Source: Sneathiella aquimaris (GTDB lineage: Bacteria > Pseudomonadota > Alphaproteobacteria > Sneathiellales > Sneathiellaceae). Taken from it: DNA of 64,000 nt. The DNA lies in NCBI RefSeq assembly GCF_026409565.1, contig NZ_CP112881.1:434001-498000 (forward strand), written 5' to 3'. The translations under genes were made by a program, and so were the position numbers. Below the pieces are notes generated by a model. It was not told where the DNA came from, did no database searches, and was given only the letters and a program-made list of their open reading frames with translations. How positions within the stretch are numbered: position 1 is the stretch's first letter; each line of letters starts with the position of its first letter. Shown here in pieces: positions 8,414 to 19,791 of the stretch.

Positions 8414-9631
8414 ATGCCAAGCGTCGACTTCGTCTTGCCCCACTGGCTTTACTGGTTTGGGCTCATCATTTTTCCCTTGGTCGCAATGTATCTTGCGCGC
8501 CGATCTCGACGGCAACCGAACGGGACGGGATATTCGCTGGGAACAGCGTATTTTGTCTGGTTGGTCGGTGGCTTTCTCGGGCTGCATCGCCTCTATTTGC
8601 GAAATTTGCTGGGGCTTGTTTTCTGGCCGTTATTTGCCCTCATTCTGTATGCGTCGTCGATAGAACGCAGTGCACGGGTGGAATATTCGAACGCAACGGC
8701 AGCTTTGGAGGTTGTCGATAGTTCAATTGCCCGTAAAGAAAAGGCGATTGCGAAGTCAGAGCAGAAAATCAAGGATGCATCGGCGCGTTTGAAATCCGCT
8801 GAAGAGGGATCGCCTGCGGCTAAACGGCATCAGGCTCGTCTTGAAAAAGAAGCCGCAAAGATCGAAAAAAACAAGACCAGTATTGAGGAAATAAAATCCG
8901 AGATCCCAAGTTTGAAGGAAACGGCAGCTTCTGCGGAAGAAAAACGCGCCAGTTGGGACAGTTATGCACTGTATGCGGGCTATATAACGGGGCTTATTTT
9001 ATTGCTCGATTTGTTTCTGATCCCGCAGTTGCTTCGAAAGGCAGTCGAAAAACGCAATGGAACTGATCTGGAAGAGATCGTCCGCGAACCGGTCGAGGAA
9101 GACAGTCAGTTTGTGGGCAGCGGAATACCCGGAATATTGGATCGAATTTCATTGTTTAGCGGCGAATTTGTTGCCTTCTGGTCGATCATCGCGGTTTTCG
9201 TTTACTATTATGAAGTTGTCGTTCGGTACGTGTTTAACAGCCCAACAAACTGGGCACATGAAAGCATGTTTTTAATGTTTGGCATGCAGTATCTGGTCGC
9301 TGGTGCTTATGCGATGCTGACAGGAAGTCATGTCAGGGTCGATATCTTCTACGCCAAATTTTCACCCCGAGGCAAAGCCTGCGTCGATTTGTTGACGTCG
9401 ATCTTCTTCTTCATTTTTGCCGGCACGCTTCTTTTTACAAGTTACATTTTCTCCTTGGATGCCATCGGTCAAAACGAAGTTTCTTTCACCGAATGGGCGA
9501 TCCAGTATTGGCCCGTTAAATGTGTGATGGTTGTTGGCAGTCTATTGTTGATTATTCAGGGTATTTCCATTGTTTTGAAGGATCTAAAGATTGTCATGGA
9601 TCCTTCCTCAGTTGAGGGAGGGATTTCCTGA
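8414..9631 (+). CDS. TRAP small permease (DctQ) with N-terminal TM2 domain and coiled coil
   Basis: A 405-residue fusion, more than twice the normal DctQ length. Residues 1-85 hold two or three hydrophobic helices with the TM2-type motif GGFLGLHRLYLRN. Residues about 90-180 are a charged heptad-like coiled coil (KEKAIAKSEQKIKDASARLK and onward), followed by another helix at about 187-205. Residues about 235-395 are a complete DctQ domain, with VVRYVFNSPTNWAHESMFLM and GSHVRVDIFYAKFSPRGKA. DctQ supports the DctM transport subunit and contacts the solute receptor. The role of the extra module is unknown. The frame is continuous and the start has AGGAGA upstream, so this is not a sequencing artefact of two genes. 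It overlaps dctM by one base. Confidence 0.9.
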   Translation: MPSVDFVLPHWLYWFGLIIFPLVAMYLARRSRRQPNGTGYSLGTAYFVWLVGGFLGLHRLYLRNLLGLVFWPLFALILYASSIERSARVEYSNATAALEVVDSSIARKEKAIAKSEQKIKDASARLKSAEEGSPAAKRHQARLEKEAAKIEKNKTSIEEIKSEIPSLKETAASAEEKRASWDSYALYAGYITGLILLLDLFLIPQLLRKAVEKRNGTDLEEIVREPVEEDSQFVGSGIPGILDRISLFSGEFVAFWSIIAVFVYYYEVVVRYVFNSPTNWAHESMFLMFGMQYLVAGAYAMLTGSHVRVDIFYAKFSPRGKACVDLLTSIFFFIFAGTLLFTSYIFSLDAIGQNEVSFTEWAIQYWPVKCVMVVGSLLLIIQGISIVLKDLKIVMDPSSVEGGIS

Positions 9632-10986
9632 TGGGGTTGGAAATCGAAATTGGGTGGCTGACCCTGATAATGTTTGGAAGTTTGCTGTTGCTTCTCGCGG
9701 CGGGCTTACCATTGGCTTTTGTCACCGGCGGTCTTGCATGCGTGTTCCTGTTCTTGCTCGGAGATGCGCAAACTCTAAACATTGTTCCAAGCCGGATATT
9801 TCCGCTGATGACGGATTATCAGCTATCGGCAATTCCGTTGTTTATTTTTATGGCTGCAATGCTGGAACGAGCGGGTCTCATTAAGGAGATGTTTGATGTA
9901 ATCTACAAGTTGTTGGGGGGGCTTAAAGGAGGGCTCGCGTCGGCGACGATTATTGCATCAACCATTTTGGCGGCCATGGTCGGTGTTATTGGGGCCGCTG
10001 TTGTGACAATGGGTATCATCGCACTGCCGGCCATGCTTGCGCGGAATTATGATCCAAAAATTGCCATGGGCTCGATCATGGCAGGGGGAACATTGGGGAT
10101 CCTTATTCCACCTTCAATCTTGGCAATCATCTATGCTGTTGTGGCAGAGCAGTCGGTCGGAGAATTGTTTATAGGAGCCGTGATTCCTGGGTTGATGCTG
10201 TCAGGTTTTTACATTTTGTATGTGACGATCGCCTCTAATCTGGATCCGCAAAAAGGACCTCCCATTCCGGTGTCCGAGAGAATAAGTTTTCGCGAAAAAC
10301 TGTCGTTACTCCAACGAATGGCGGCCCCTATTATTTTAATACTTGTGGTGTTTTCCGTCCTGTTTTCTGGCGCGGCCACGCCTGTGGAAGCGGCAGGTAT
10401 CGGGACCTTCGGGGCGTTTATTGTTGCCGCCTTGCACCGCCAGTTAAACTGGAATACCGCGCGTGAAGCGGTAATTACAACTCTTAAAGCATCCTCCATG
10501 GTGATATGGATCATGTTTGGAGCGACCATTTTTGTTGGACTGTATGTGCTGGAAGGGGGACAGACATTTGTAACAGAATCTTTAGCCGCCACCGGGCTGG
10601 GACCGTGGGGCATTCTGATCTTGATGCAAATTCTGCTGATTATTCTCGGCATGTTTCTCGACTGGGTTGGTATCCTGCTTTTATGTGTGCCGATTTTTGT
10701 TCCCATTATTAAAGGGCTGGGGGCGGCAGCTTTCGGTTTAGAAAGCGGCGGGGATCTGGTTTTGTGGTTCGGCGTTCTTTATCTGGTAAACATGCAGATG
10801 AGTTTTCTATCCCCACCGTTCGGCTATGCACTTTTCTACCTGCGAGGAGTTGCGCCGGATCATATTCCGATGTCCGATATATTTAAAGCGGCTCTTCCTT
10901 TTTTGGGTCTTCAGTTTCTGGGTTTGGCGCTTTGTATGTATTTTCCGCAAATCATTACCTGGTTGCCAAATCTTGTGTATGGCTAG
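9631..10986 (+). CDS. TRAP transporter large permease (DctM)
   Basis: A 451-residue membrane protein with about twelve hydrophobic segments. DctM family marks are IPLFIFMAAMLERAGL, the internal MAGGTLGILIPPSILAIIY loop, and LSPPFGYALFYLRG near the C-terminus. It is the ion-coupled transport subunit of the TRAP system (Na+ coupling is usual in the family). Its ATG shares a base with the stop of the small-permease gene (TGATG), so the two are translationally coupled. It closes the three-gene operon 7236-10986. Confidence 0.94.
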   Translation: MGLEIEIGWLTLIMFGSLLLLLAAGLPLAFVTGGLACVFLFLLGDAQTLNIVPSRIFPLMTDYQLSAIPLFIFMAAMLERAGLIKEMFDVIYKLLGGLKGGLASATIIASTILAAMVGVIGAAVVTMGIIALPAMLARNYDPKIAMGSIMAGGTLGILIPPSILAIIYAVVAEQSVGELFIGAVIPGLMLSGFYILYVTIASNLDPQKGPPIPVSERISFREKLSLLQRMAAPIILILVVFSVLFSGAATPVEAAGIGTFGAFIVAALHRQLNWNTAREAVITTLKASSMVIWIMFGATIFVGLYVLEGGQTFVTESLAATGLGPWGILILMQILLIILGMFLDWVGILLLCVPIFVPIIKGLGAAAFGLESGGDLVLWFGVLYLVNMQMSFLSPPFGYALFYLRGVAPDHIPMSDIFKAALPFLGLQFLGLALCMYFPQIITWLPNLVYG

Positions 10987-11091
10987 TGGCAGGTCTTAGG
11001 GTGGAAAAACGGCCTGACACGGCCTGATCGGAACAGGTTCGGAGCGTCTCTGCGGAGGAGTTGAGGTTGACTTGCAGGCTTCGCTTTTACC

Positions 11092-11122
11092 GAAAAAAAG
11101 GGAGAGTCAGAAAGACTCTCCC
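11092..11122 (-). terminator. Rho-independent terminator of katG
   Basis: GGGAGAGTC (11100-11108) and GACTCTCCC (11114-11122) form a 9-bp stem with a 5-base loop. Read on the minus strand it is followed by a run of seven T (complement of 11093-11099). It lies 33 bases beyond the katG stop codon and is oriented for katG. Confidence 0.85.
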
Positions 11123-11154
11123 ATGGCTTTAGGGTTATTGTCTGTGACGGTCAT

Positions 11155-13359
<2,205 letters not shown>

Positions 13360-13498
13360 TTATTCAAGCTTTGTTGTGCTTTTTGGCAAGAAGGCCGTTC
13401 AGATTGGGTATCTAACAAGGCAGCTGATCAGCCCCTTCTTCGCCCCTTCGTTTTGACTCTCACTCCATGACATAAAGTTAGCGCCTGTTGAACATGTG

Positions 13499-13518
13499 GT
13501 AAAATGATCTTATTTTAC
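13499..13518. promoter_or_regulatory. Palindrome in the katG-oxyR intergenic region
   Basis: GTAAAAT (13499-13505) and ATTTTAC (13512-13518) form a perfect 7-bp inverted repeat with a 6-base spacer, ending 35 bases before the oxyR start at 13554. Its size and position suit an OxyR or other dimeric regulator site for autoregulation. It could also be a chance AT-rich repeat. Confidence 0.35.
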
Positions 13519-13553
13519 TGTAACATATGGTTTTTCCGAATATTGAGAAGAAG

Positions 13554-14459
13554 ATGAAGATTTTACCAAGCCTGAAACAACTGGAATATCTGGTCGCTTT
13601 GGATGAGGAGAAGCATTTTGGGCGGGCGGCAGAATACTGCAACGTAACGCCGTCAACGGTCAGTGCGGGTATTCGGGATTTAGAGAACCTGCTTGGGTCC
13701 GTCCTTGCAGAACGGACAAATCGATCGGTGATGATGACCCCCTTTGGTCAGGAAATTGCTGAAAAGGCACGATCTCTACTGAGGTCTGGTGAAGAAATAA
13801 TGGAACTTGCCAGCACCCGTAAACGGGAGCCGCTAACGGGCGCGTTGCATATGGGGGTTATTCCAACCATCGGGCCTTTCTTTTTGCCGAGTGTCCTGCC
13901 TGATCTGTGGCAAAAACACCCCGAACTACAACTGTTTTTAAGAGAGGAGCAAACCGAACCACTGCTTGATAAGTTGAGGCGGGGGGTTATTGATGTTGCT
14001 GTGATTGCCTTGCCGTACAGCCTTGAGGAACTGGATGTTCAAATTCTCTTTGACGATTTTTTTCAGTTTGCTTGTTCTGAAGCGCATCCGTTTGCACAAT
14101 TGACATCAATGTCACCAGACAAGCTTGAGCGTGAACCGCTTTTATTGCTTGAGGAAGGGCATTGTTTAAGAGGGCATTTGCTTGAGGTCTGTAAGTTGGA
14201 GAAACATAAAAATCATACAGAGTTTGCAGCAACCAGTGTGTTTACACTTGTTCAAATGGTTGCCGCCAATATAGGGGTTACCCTGTTACCTGAACTTGCA
14301 ACCGAAAGTTCGCTGGTGCGTGATGCCCGGATATCACTGGTTCCTCTGGAACAACCATCCGCCCGACAAATTGGGTTGGTCTGGCGAAAATCTACCCATC
14401 GCCGGGAAGAGTTCGAGCAATTGGGCAGGGCGTTGGTTCCGCGCTTTGGCCAAATATGA
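13554..14459 (+). CDS. oxyR: OxyR, peroxide-sensing LysR-family regulator
   Basis: A 301-residue LysR-type regulator from ATG 13554 (ATG 13527 in the same frame is the alternative). The N-terminal winged helix is HFGRAAEYCNVTPSTVSAGI. In the sensor domain, EGHCLRGHLLEVC places cysteines at residues 204 and 213, the same 9-residue spacing as the redox pair C199/C208 of Escherichia coli OxyR, so H2O2 sensing by disulfide formation is expected. It activates the divergent katG by inference from gene arrangement. Confidence 0.95.
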   Translation: MKILPSLKQLEYLVALDEEKHFGRAAEYCNVTPSTVSAGIRDLENLLGSVLAERTNRSVMMTPFGQEIAEKARSLLRSGEEIMELASTRKREPLTGALHMGVIPTIGPFFLPSVLPDLWQKHPELQLFLREEQTEPLLDKLRRGVIDVAVIALPYSLEELDVQILFDDFFQFACSEAHPFAQLTSMSPDKLEREPLLLLEEGHCLRGHLLEVCKLEKHKNHTEFAATSVFTLVQMVAANIGVTLLPELATESSLVRDARISLVPLEQPSARQIGLVWRKSTHRREEFEQLGRALVPRFGQI

Positions 14460-14541
14460 ATTTAGGCCCGTCGATTGAAGGTTGGCCGACAACCTAACCC
14501 GTGACTATCCATTGAAACGAGAGGAAATCAAACCGGTAGTT

Positions 14542-16035
14542 TCAGGTCTGGTTGAGTTGATCAAGGGCTTCTTGGAGGGTCTTCCTGACTTCGGTTTTAT
14601 CGATCAAGTTTCTGTCAATTGTAATGGTTGCGCCGGTCGATTGATGATGAAACAGGTGATCGGTACTATTCACGACGTCAGGGCCTTCGATTACTTTAAA
14701 GGTCCGGTAGGGTTTGCGAAATCCTTTCATGACAAGAGGTTCTTGTTCTTCGGCGTAAATCCAGTCTTTCACCAGGGAGTGGGTTTCATTGCCGATCAAG
14801 ATGCCGCCTGCCTGCGCACGGGTTTCCAACCGGGCAGCCATATTCACGGTGTTTCCAATGATCGTGTAATCCATTCTTTCTTCACTGCCGAAATTTCCGA
14901 CCGTACAGTATCCTGTGTTAATTCCCACTCTGGTTTGGATCGACTGATCGATCAGTCCTCGATCTTTCCAATCTTGCTGGATAACTGTCAGGCGTTTCTG
15001 CATGGCCATCGCCATTTTGACACAGGCTGTCGCGTCGTTTTTTACGCCGTTACTCTTGGGATCTCCAAAGTAAATAACGACGGCATCACCAATGAATTTA
15101 TCAAGCGTACCACCGTGATCGAGCGTGACGACTGACATTTCCGTGAGATATTCATTGAGTAACGTTGTCAGTTCTTCAGGCTCCAGCTGATCTGTAATTT
15201 CTGTGAAATTTACGATATCGGAAAAGAAGACGGTCAATTTTTTTCGTTTTGACTTGATCTCGATTTCTTGTTCGCCGCTAAAAATTGATTGGTAAAGCTG
15301 CGGGGACATATACTTTCCAAGCCCTTTTGAAATTGTCTCCAAGACGCGTATATGCTCCGCTTCCACCGCGACCCGCTCAAGGGTTAAGTGTACAGCTTCG
15401 GTGGTGTCCTGCCAATTCTGCCAAGCAGACTGTCCAAGGCCAAAAAAACCGTTGAAGGTATAAAAGGCCAGAAGGCCGGGTTCTAGAACGTCATGGAAAT
15501 AAGCACTGATAACAGTGGCTGTTAAAAAGGGAAGAATATACAAAGCTGCCGATATCGGCATGCTGGGCCGAAGAGCGACCGCGCCATAGCACATAAAGAA
15601 CATGGAGATGAGAACCGCGATATTATGGACCTGGCTCAGATGTGGTATGACCAGAACGACGCCTGCGGCCCAAAAAATCCCAAGAATAAAGGACATGAAA
15701 TAGATAGTTCGAATACGTCTCAGGCTTACGTGAGCGGGGCGGGGACGACCACGCAGGTTATAGAAACCTCTGATTATGAATAAAACCATCAGTCCAATGA
15801 GGGCAAATGGATAAATGGCGTAACTATCGATAATTGCAGAGGGGTCCATATAGGTGATTATGGAGACACCCAACAGATTGCCAATAATCAATACGGGCAT
15901 ACTTCGTTGGGTCTGTACGGATTGTACGATACGGATCTCATTCTCAATTGAGGCTTTGTCTTGCCGTAGAATTGATCGTTTAATGGCATCCTCAGAGTCT
16001 TTTAACGCCATTGAAGCGTCCATTGCGGCCCCCAT
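14542..16035 (-). CDS. Membrane class III adenylate cyclase
   Basis: A 497-residue protein from ATG 16035 (ATG 16023 and TTG 16047 are in frame). Residues about 50-215 contain five or six membrane helices; a short linker leads to a class III cyclase domain at about 245-440. Metal-binding motifs are FFSDIVNFTEITD and DKFIGDAVVIYFGD; the dimer/transition-state block is YTIIGNTVNMAARLE. The Lys before FIGD and the Thr in DYTIIG are the pattern for ATP rather than GTP, so the product is most likely cAMP. The N-terminal membrane part is probably a sensor of unknown signal. It is convergent with oxyR and stands alone. Confidence 0.9.
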   Translation of the reverse strand: MGAAMDASMALKDSEDAIKRSILRQDKASIENEIRIVQSVQTQRSMPVLIIGNLLGVSIITYMDPSAIIDSYAIYPFALIGLMVLFIIRGFYNLRGRPRPAHVSLRRIRTIYFMSFILGIFWAAGVVLVIPHLSQVHNIAVLISMFFMCYGAVALRPSMPISAALYILPFLTATVISAYFHDVLEPGLLAFYTFNGFFGLGQSAWQNWQDTTEAVHLTLERVAVEAEHIRVLETISKGLGKYMSPQLYQSIFSGEQEIEIKSKRKKLTVFFSDIVNFTEITDQLEPEELTTLLNEYLTEMSVVTLDHGGTLDKFIGDAVVIYFGDPKSNGVKNDATACVKMAMAMQKRLTVIQQDWKDRGLIDQSIQTRVGINTGYCTVGNFGSEERMDYTIIGNTVNMAARLETRAQAGGILIGNETHSLVKDWIYAEEQEPLVMKGFRKPYRTFKVIEGPDVVNSTDHLFHHQSTGATITIDRNLIDKTEVRKTLQEALDQLNQT

Positions 16036-16260
16036 TTCCCAAGTCAAATGTCGTTGATGCGCGAGCTGTGATCTTTACGGCTGCTCAGAAGAATTAAGGG
16101 TATAGTATCAGGTTTCTCTTTTCAGAAGCTAATTTATAAATCTCGAATAAATGGACAGATCGGCGCCTATATCGAAGGGGTGCCCTCGCCGGTTTAGGCA
16201 CTGATTTACAACATTCAATGGCAGTGCAAACCCGCCGGGTGTCACCGATGCAAACTGTCT

Positions 16261-17361
16261 TTAAGTAAACCTGCTCGGGTCTAAAGATTGCACTATATGC
16301 GCTGGTAGGGATGATTGTTGCCCGGTTAAGAGGTTCGCTGTCAGTTTTGATAACGCCGGTGCAGTTTGAATGCCGTAGCCACCCTGTCCGGCTAACCAGA
16401 AAAAGCCTTGCGCGTCCGGGGCAAATCCGACGACAGGCGTTCTGTCCGCAGCAAAGGTGCGAAGACCGGCCCAGCTGTGTTCAAGCCGGTTGACCGGAAG
16501 CGTGGTTGCTTCTTCAAACCGATAAAGGCCTTCTGCCAGAACCATATCTTCGGGCCACGCGTCATGCGGTGTCACCGGGTCTTCATCCGCAGGGGATACC
16601 ATCAAAAGGCCAGCTTCCGGCTTGGCGTAGAAGGTTTCAGATGCTGAGACAAACAAGGGCCAGTCATCAAAACCCTCGATGTCCGGCCGTGGCAGGATTG
16701 CCGCGGATCGGCGCAATGGCGTTAGGCCGACGGGCGCAACCTTTGCCAGCATGGCAACCTCGTCCGCCCAGGCACCCGCGGCATTGACTACAGTTTTTGC
16801 CTGATATTCCTGTCCGCCTGCAGATATCTGCCAGACGGAGTCCTGGAAGCGAATTTCTTCGACCAGTGCATTGGTTATGATCCGGCCACCTTTGGTTTTC
16901 AGCAAGCGGGCATAACCTTGGAGAAGTCGGTCAACATCAATGTCCTGCGCTGATTTTTCATAGGCTGCCTTGACAATCAAGTCGGTTTTCAGCACCGGGA
17001 CCAGCGCACCAGCTTCTGCGGGGGTTAAAACTTCCATCCCCTCCGCTCCGGCAAGATAGTTTTCCAGCTCAGGAAGATCGGTTTCCTGTGCAAACATCAA
17101 TTGCCCCCGACGCGATAAAAGACCGGTGTCCGAGATGCCTTCGGGATTAACAAAAAAATCTTCTGCAACCGTGTTCAACGCCCTTAAGGTAGCGTTTCCG
17201 TAATTGCGAATGAAGATCGCCGCTGTCCGGCCGGAGGCATGGTATCCAATATTTTGTTCCGCCTCCAGAACGATAACATCGGCATCCTTGGAGAGTTCGG
17301 CTGCGGCACTCAATCCGGCCATGCCGCCGCCAATGACAATAATATCCGCAATACAGGTCAT
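16261..17361 (-). CDS. FAD-dependent oxidoreductase, DadA/glycine-oxidase type
   Basis: A 366-residue flavoprotein of the DAO superfamily. The dinucleotide-binding motif VIGGGMAGLSAAAEL is at residues about 9-23, followed by LEAEQNIGYHASGRTAA. The C-terminal FAD block is FFWLAGQGGYGIQTAPALSK. Family members oxidise amines, D-amino acids or N-methyl amino acids. It ends an operon with an importer for a polyamine-like solute, an aminotransferase and a deacetylase, and overlaps the preceding deacetylase gene by 4 bases, so a role in oxidising an intermediate amine is likely. A paralogue with the same end motif is encoded at 44844-45986. Confidence 0.88.
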   Translation of the reverse strand: MTCIADIIVIGGGMAGLSAAAELSKDADVIVLEAEQNIGYHASGRTAAIFIRNYGNATLRALNTVAEDFFVNPEGISDTGLLSRRGQLMFAQETDLPELENYLAGAEGMEVLTPAEAGALVPVLKTDLIVKAAYEKSAQDIDVDRLLQGYARLLKTKGGRIITNALVEEIRFQDSVWQISAGGQEYQAKTVVNAAGAWADEVAMLAKVAPVGLTPLRRSAAILPRPDIEGFDDWPLFVSASETFYAKPEAGLLMVSPADEDPVTPHDAWPEDMVLAEGLYRFEEATTLPVNRLEHSWAGLRTFAADRTPVVGFAPDAQGFFWLAGQGGYGIQTAPALSKLTANLLTGQQSSLPAHIVQSLDPSRFT

Positions 17362-18380
17362 TTATTCTCGAAGCCTGTCAGGAAATTTTTGATGTTATGC
17401 CCTAGATCGTCAGACAGATAGCCGCCTTCCTGAACCAGAAGCATAGGGACATCCAGTGCCGCGATGGCAGCACCCAGTCGAGCGAAACCCGGCGTTGTGA
17501 TGGAGAGCCCCTGTAACGGGTCGTTTTCATGAGAGTCCAGACCAAGGGCAATTACTACAACATCCGCCCCAAAAGACCGGATGCGGTCAAGGGCCGATTG
17601 CAATGTTACAAGATAGTCATCGTCCCCGGTTCCTCGCGGCAGAGGAAGGTTCAGATTATACCCTTCGCCGATTCCTTCACCGCGCTCCTGCGTACCACCC
17701 CAGAAAAACGGATAGAAACGATCCGGGTCTGCGTGAAGCGAAACAGTCAGGACGTCATTTCGATCATAGAAGATGCCCTGTGTTCCATTTCCATGGTGAA
17801 CATCAACGTCGAGAATAGCAGGGCGTAACCCTTTGGACCGAAAATATTCCGCGGCAATTGCCGAATTATTGAGAAAGCAAAAGCCCCCGGCAAGATCGGC
17901 AAAAGCGTGATGTCCGGGCGGGCGACACAGGGCATAGGCGGATTTTTCGCCGTCCAGAACAATATCCGCGCCAGACACGGCAGATTGGGCTGACCAATAG
18001 GCGGCCTCCCATGTGCCTTCCGCAATTGGGCAGGCGGTGTCGGCCTGATGAAACCCTGCCTGTCCAACCGCTGAACTGGGATAATTGGTATGACGATGGT
18101 TCGGATGTATGTTGGGAATAACCTCGTCAGACGCGCCGTCAATTCGCTTCCATCGTACATGGATATTTTTCAGAAATGTCAGATATTGGGGGGAGTGAAC
18201 GGCCGCAATCGGGCCAATCCCATGATCTTCGGGTTCTAAAAAGGTGCAACCTGCTTCCATCGCGCCATCCTGAAGGATCTTGATCCGGGCTGGCTGTTCT
18301 GGATTGGGGAGAGTTTTACCATTGGCCATGAAATTCTGAGGATCGTGTTTCCATTGGCGTCCGTCAAATACAGCTTTCAT
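17358..18380 (-). CDS. Histone-deacetylase superfamily amidohydrolase, acetylpolyamine type
   Basis: A 340-residue zinc amidohydrolase. Active-site blocks are CRPPGHHA with the two general-base His, LDVDVHHGNGTQ with the Asp and His zinc ligands, LGLDSHENDP with the third zinc ligand and VQEGGY with the transition-state Tyr. The length and the N-terminal DGRQWKHDP region match bacterial acetylpolyamine amidohydrolases rather than the AcuC group. Such enzymes remove acetyl from acetylputrescine, acetylspermidine or similar amides. Operon company with a Pot-type importer agrees with this. The exact amide substrate is unknown. Confidence 0.9.
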   Translation of the reverse strand: MKAVFDGRQWKHDPQNFMANGKTLPNPEQPARIKILQDGAMEAGCTFLEPEDHGIGPIAAVHSPQYLTFLKNIHVRWKRIDGASDEVIPNIHPNHRHTNYPSSAVGQAGFHQADTACPIAEGTWEAAYWSAQSAVSGADIVLDGEKSAYALCRPPGHHAFADLAGGFCFLNNSAIAAEYFRSKGLRPAILDVDVHHGNGTQGIFYDRNDVLTVSLHADPDRFYPFFWGGTQERGEGIGEGYNLNLPLPRGTGDDDYLVTLQSALDRIRSFGADVVVIALGLDSHENDPLQGLSITTPGFARLGAAIAALDVPMLLVQEGGYLSDDLGHNIKNFLTGFENK

Positions 18381-18853
18381 TTTTTTCCTCTTATATTTTT
18401 GAAATCGCTGCTTGCCAACGATAGAAATTCTGCTGTTTCATCGGGTTTAAAACCCAATTTCAAATATGTCTGAAAGGCGTCTGGATTGGTGTGGTAAACC
18501 GCCAGTCGGATCAATTTCACGTCGAAACCCGCGTGATCTGCTGCAGCAGACATCAATTTGGGGCCAAGGCCCTGTCCTCGCTCTGCAGCGGAAACCCAAA
18601 GATCGGAAATGTAAATTCCGGCCCCCCCTTTGGTGGTTGAAATAAAGGGTGAATACATGACGGTACCGACAATTTCCCCGCGCTTTTCGGCAACAAGCGC
18701 GTTGGCCTGAACAGGGTCGTTGAATAACAGTTTGCCCAGCTCGGTGTCCGTAATGGCATGGGGGTCACCCATATGTTCGGATAATTGCTGTAGCGCGCTG
18801 TTCAGCTCGGTCAAATCGGCTTCAGTTGCTTTTCTTAGTACAATCTCGGTCAT
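18377..18853 (-). CDS. GNAT-family N-acetyltransferase
   Basis: A 158-residue protein with the GNAT fold. The acetyl-CoA pyrophosphate loop is ERGQGLGPKLM near residue 97, and VYHTNPDAFQTYLKLGF is the usual motif B end. It overlaps the deacetylase gene by 4 bases and shares one base with the preceding cleavage-enzyme gene. An acyltransferase next to a deacetylase suggests acetylation of a pathway amine, either for protection or as an intermediate; this is inference. Confidence 0.87.
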   Translation of the reverse strand: MTEIVLRKATEADLTELNSALQQLSEHMGDPHAITDTELGKLLFNDPVQANALVAEKRGEIVGTVMYSPFISTTKGGAGIYISDLWVSAAERGQGLGPKLMSAAADHAGFDVKLIRLAVYHTNPDAFQTYLKLGFKPDETAEFLSLASSDFKNIRGKK

Positions 18854-19779
18854 CAGAATTTTGTCTTTTCTTTTCCTTTTAGGGATAACAGGGTTCTGGC
18901 TTCTTCTGGCGTTGCAATTTCGCGTCCCAAATCCTCGACAATTTTTCGAATTTTCTGAACCTGTATTGCATTGGAGTGTGCGAGTTCGCCTTTTCCAATA
19001 TACAGATTATCCTCCAGCCCAACACGAACATGTCCGCCCATTGCCGCCGCCATTGTCGCAAGTGGGATCTGATGACGTCCCGCTGCCAGAACAGAAAACT
19101 CGAAATCTGTGCCAAATAATTTGTCGGCAATGCGCTTCATATGAACAAGGTTTTCCGGGTCAGCTCCTATTCCGCCAAGGACACCAAACACGAATTGGAT
19201 AAACAGCGGTTTTTCGACAAGACCCCGATCTACAAAATGACGCAACATATAAAGATGTCCCACATCATAGCATTCAAACTCGAACTTAGAACCGAGTTTC
19301 TGCCCCATTTGTTCCAACACAAATGCAATATCCCGGGGTGTGTTTTTAAAAACCAGATCATCGGAATTATCCAGAAACGGCTTTTCCCAGTTATGCTTCC
19401 AGTCCGTAATTCGCTCGGCCAGTGGATAAAGCGCAAAATTCATGGACCCCATATTCAAAGAGCACATTTCCGGCTCCACCAGTAGGGGGGCGGCCAGCCT
19501 GTCTTCCAGCGACATAAGGGCACTGCCCCCCGTAGATATGTTGATGATCGCGTCTGATGTGCGGTTAATATCGGGCAAAAAAGCCATAAAGTCCTCAGGT
19601 CGGGAGGAAGGCTGTCCACTTTTCGGATCGCGGGCATGCAGATGAATAATAGCCGCACCGGCATCTGCGGCCTCAATGGATTGCTGGGCAATCTGTTCGC
19701 CGGTTACCGGCAGATAGTCGGACATGGAAGGCGTGTGTATGGATCCTGTGATGGCACAGGAGATAATGATTTTGCGCAT
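18853..19779 (-). CDS. Beta-keto acid cleavage enzyme (BKACE, Kce-like)
   Basis: A 308-residue TIM-barrel enzyme of the BKACE family (formerly DUF849). The zinc-binding HLHARDP near residues 46-52 and the later RVGLEDNLYIGKGE block are present. Members react a beta-keto acid with acetyl-CoA, giving acetoacetate and a new acyl-CoA; the best known is 3-keto-5-aminohexanoate cleavage in lysine fermentation, but the family is varied. Here the neighbours (amine importer, aminotransferase, deacetylase) suggest a nitrogen-containing beta-keto acid. The substrate cannot be assigned from sequence. Confidence 0.9.
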   Translation of the reverse strand: MRKIIISCAITGSIHTPSMSDYLPVTGEQIAQQSIEAADAGAAIIHLHARDPKSGQPSSRPEDFMAFLPDINRTSDAIINISTGGSALMSLEDRLAAPLLVEPEMCSLNMGSMNFALYPLAERITDWKHNWEKPFLDNSDDLVFKNTPRDIAFVLEQMGQKLGSKFEFECYDVGHLYMLRHFVDRGLVEKPLFIQFVFGVLGGIGADPENLVHMKRIADKLFGTDFEFSVLAAGRHQIPLATMAAAMGGHVRVGLEDNLYIGKGELAHSNAIQVQKIRKIVEDLGREIATPEEARTLLSLKGKEKTKF

Positions 19780-19791
19780 ATTGGTTTCTCT

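Noticed and set aside
14482-15135. Plus-strand frame of 217 codons
   Set aside because: Entirely antisense to the catalytic domain of the adenylate cyclase, whose motifs are intact on the minus strand.
17358-18380. Deacetylase as AcuC (acetoin utilisation) or a chromatin enzyme
   Set aside because: The neighbours are a polyamine-type importer and amine enzymes, and the N-terminal region resembles acetylpolyamine amidohydrolases; no acetoin genes are near.
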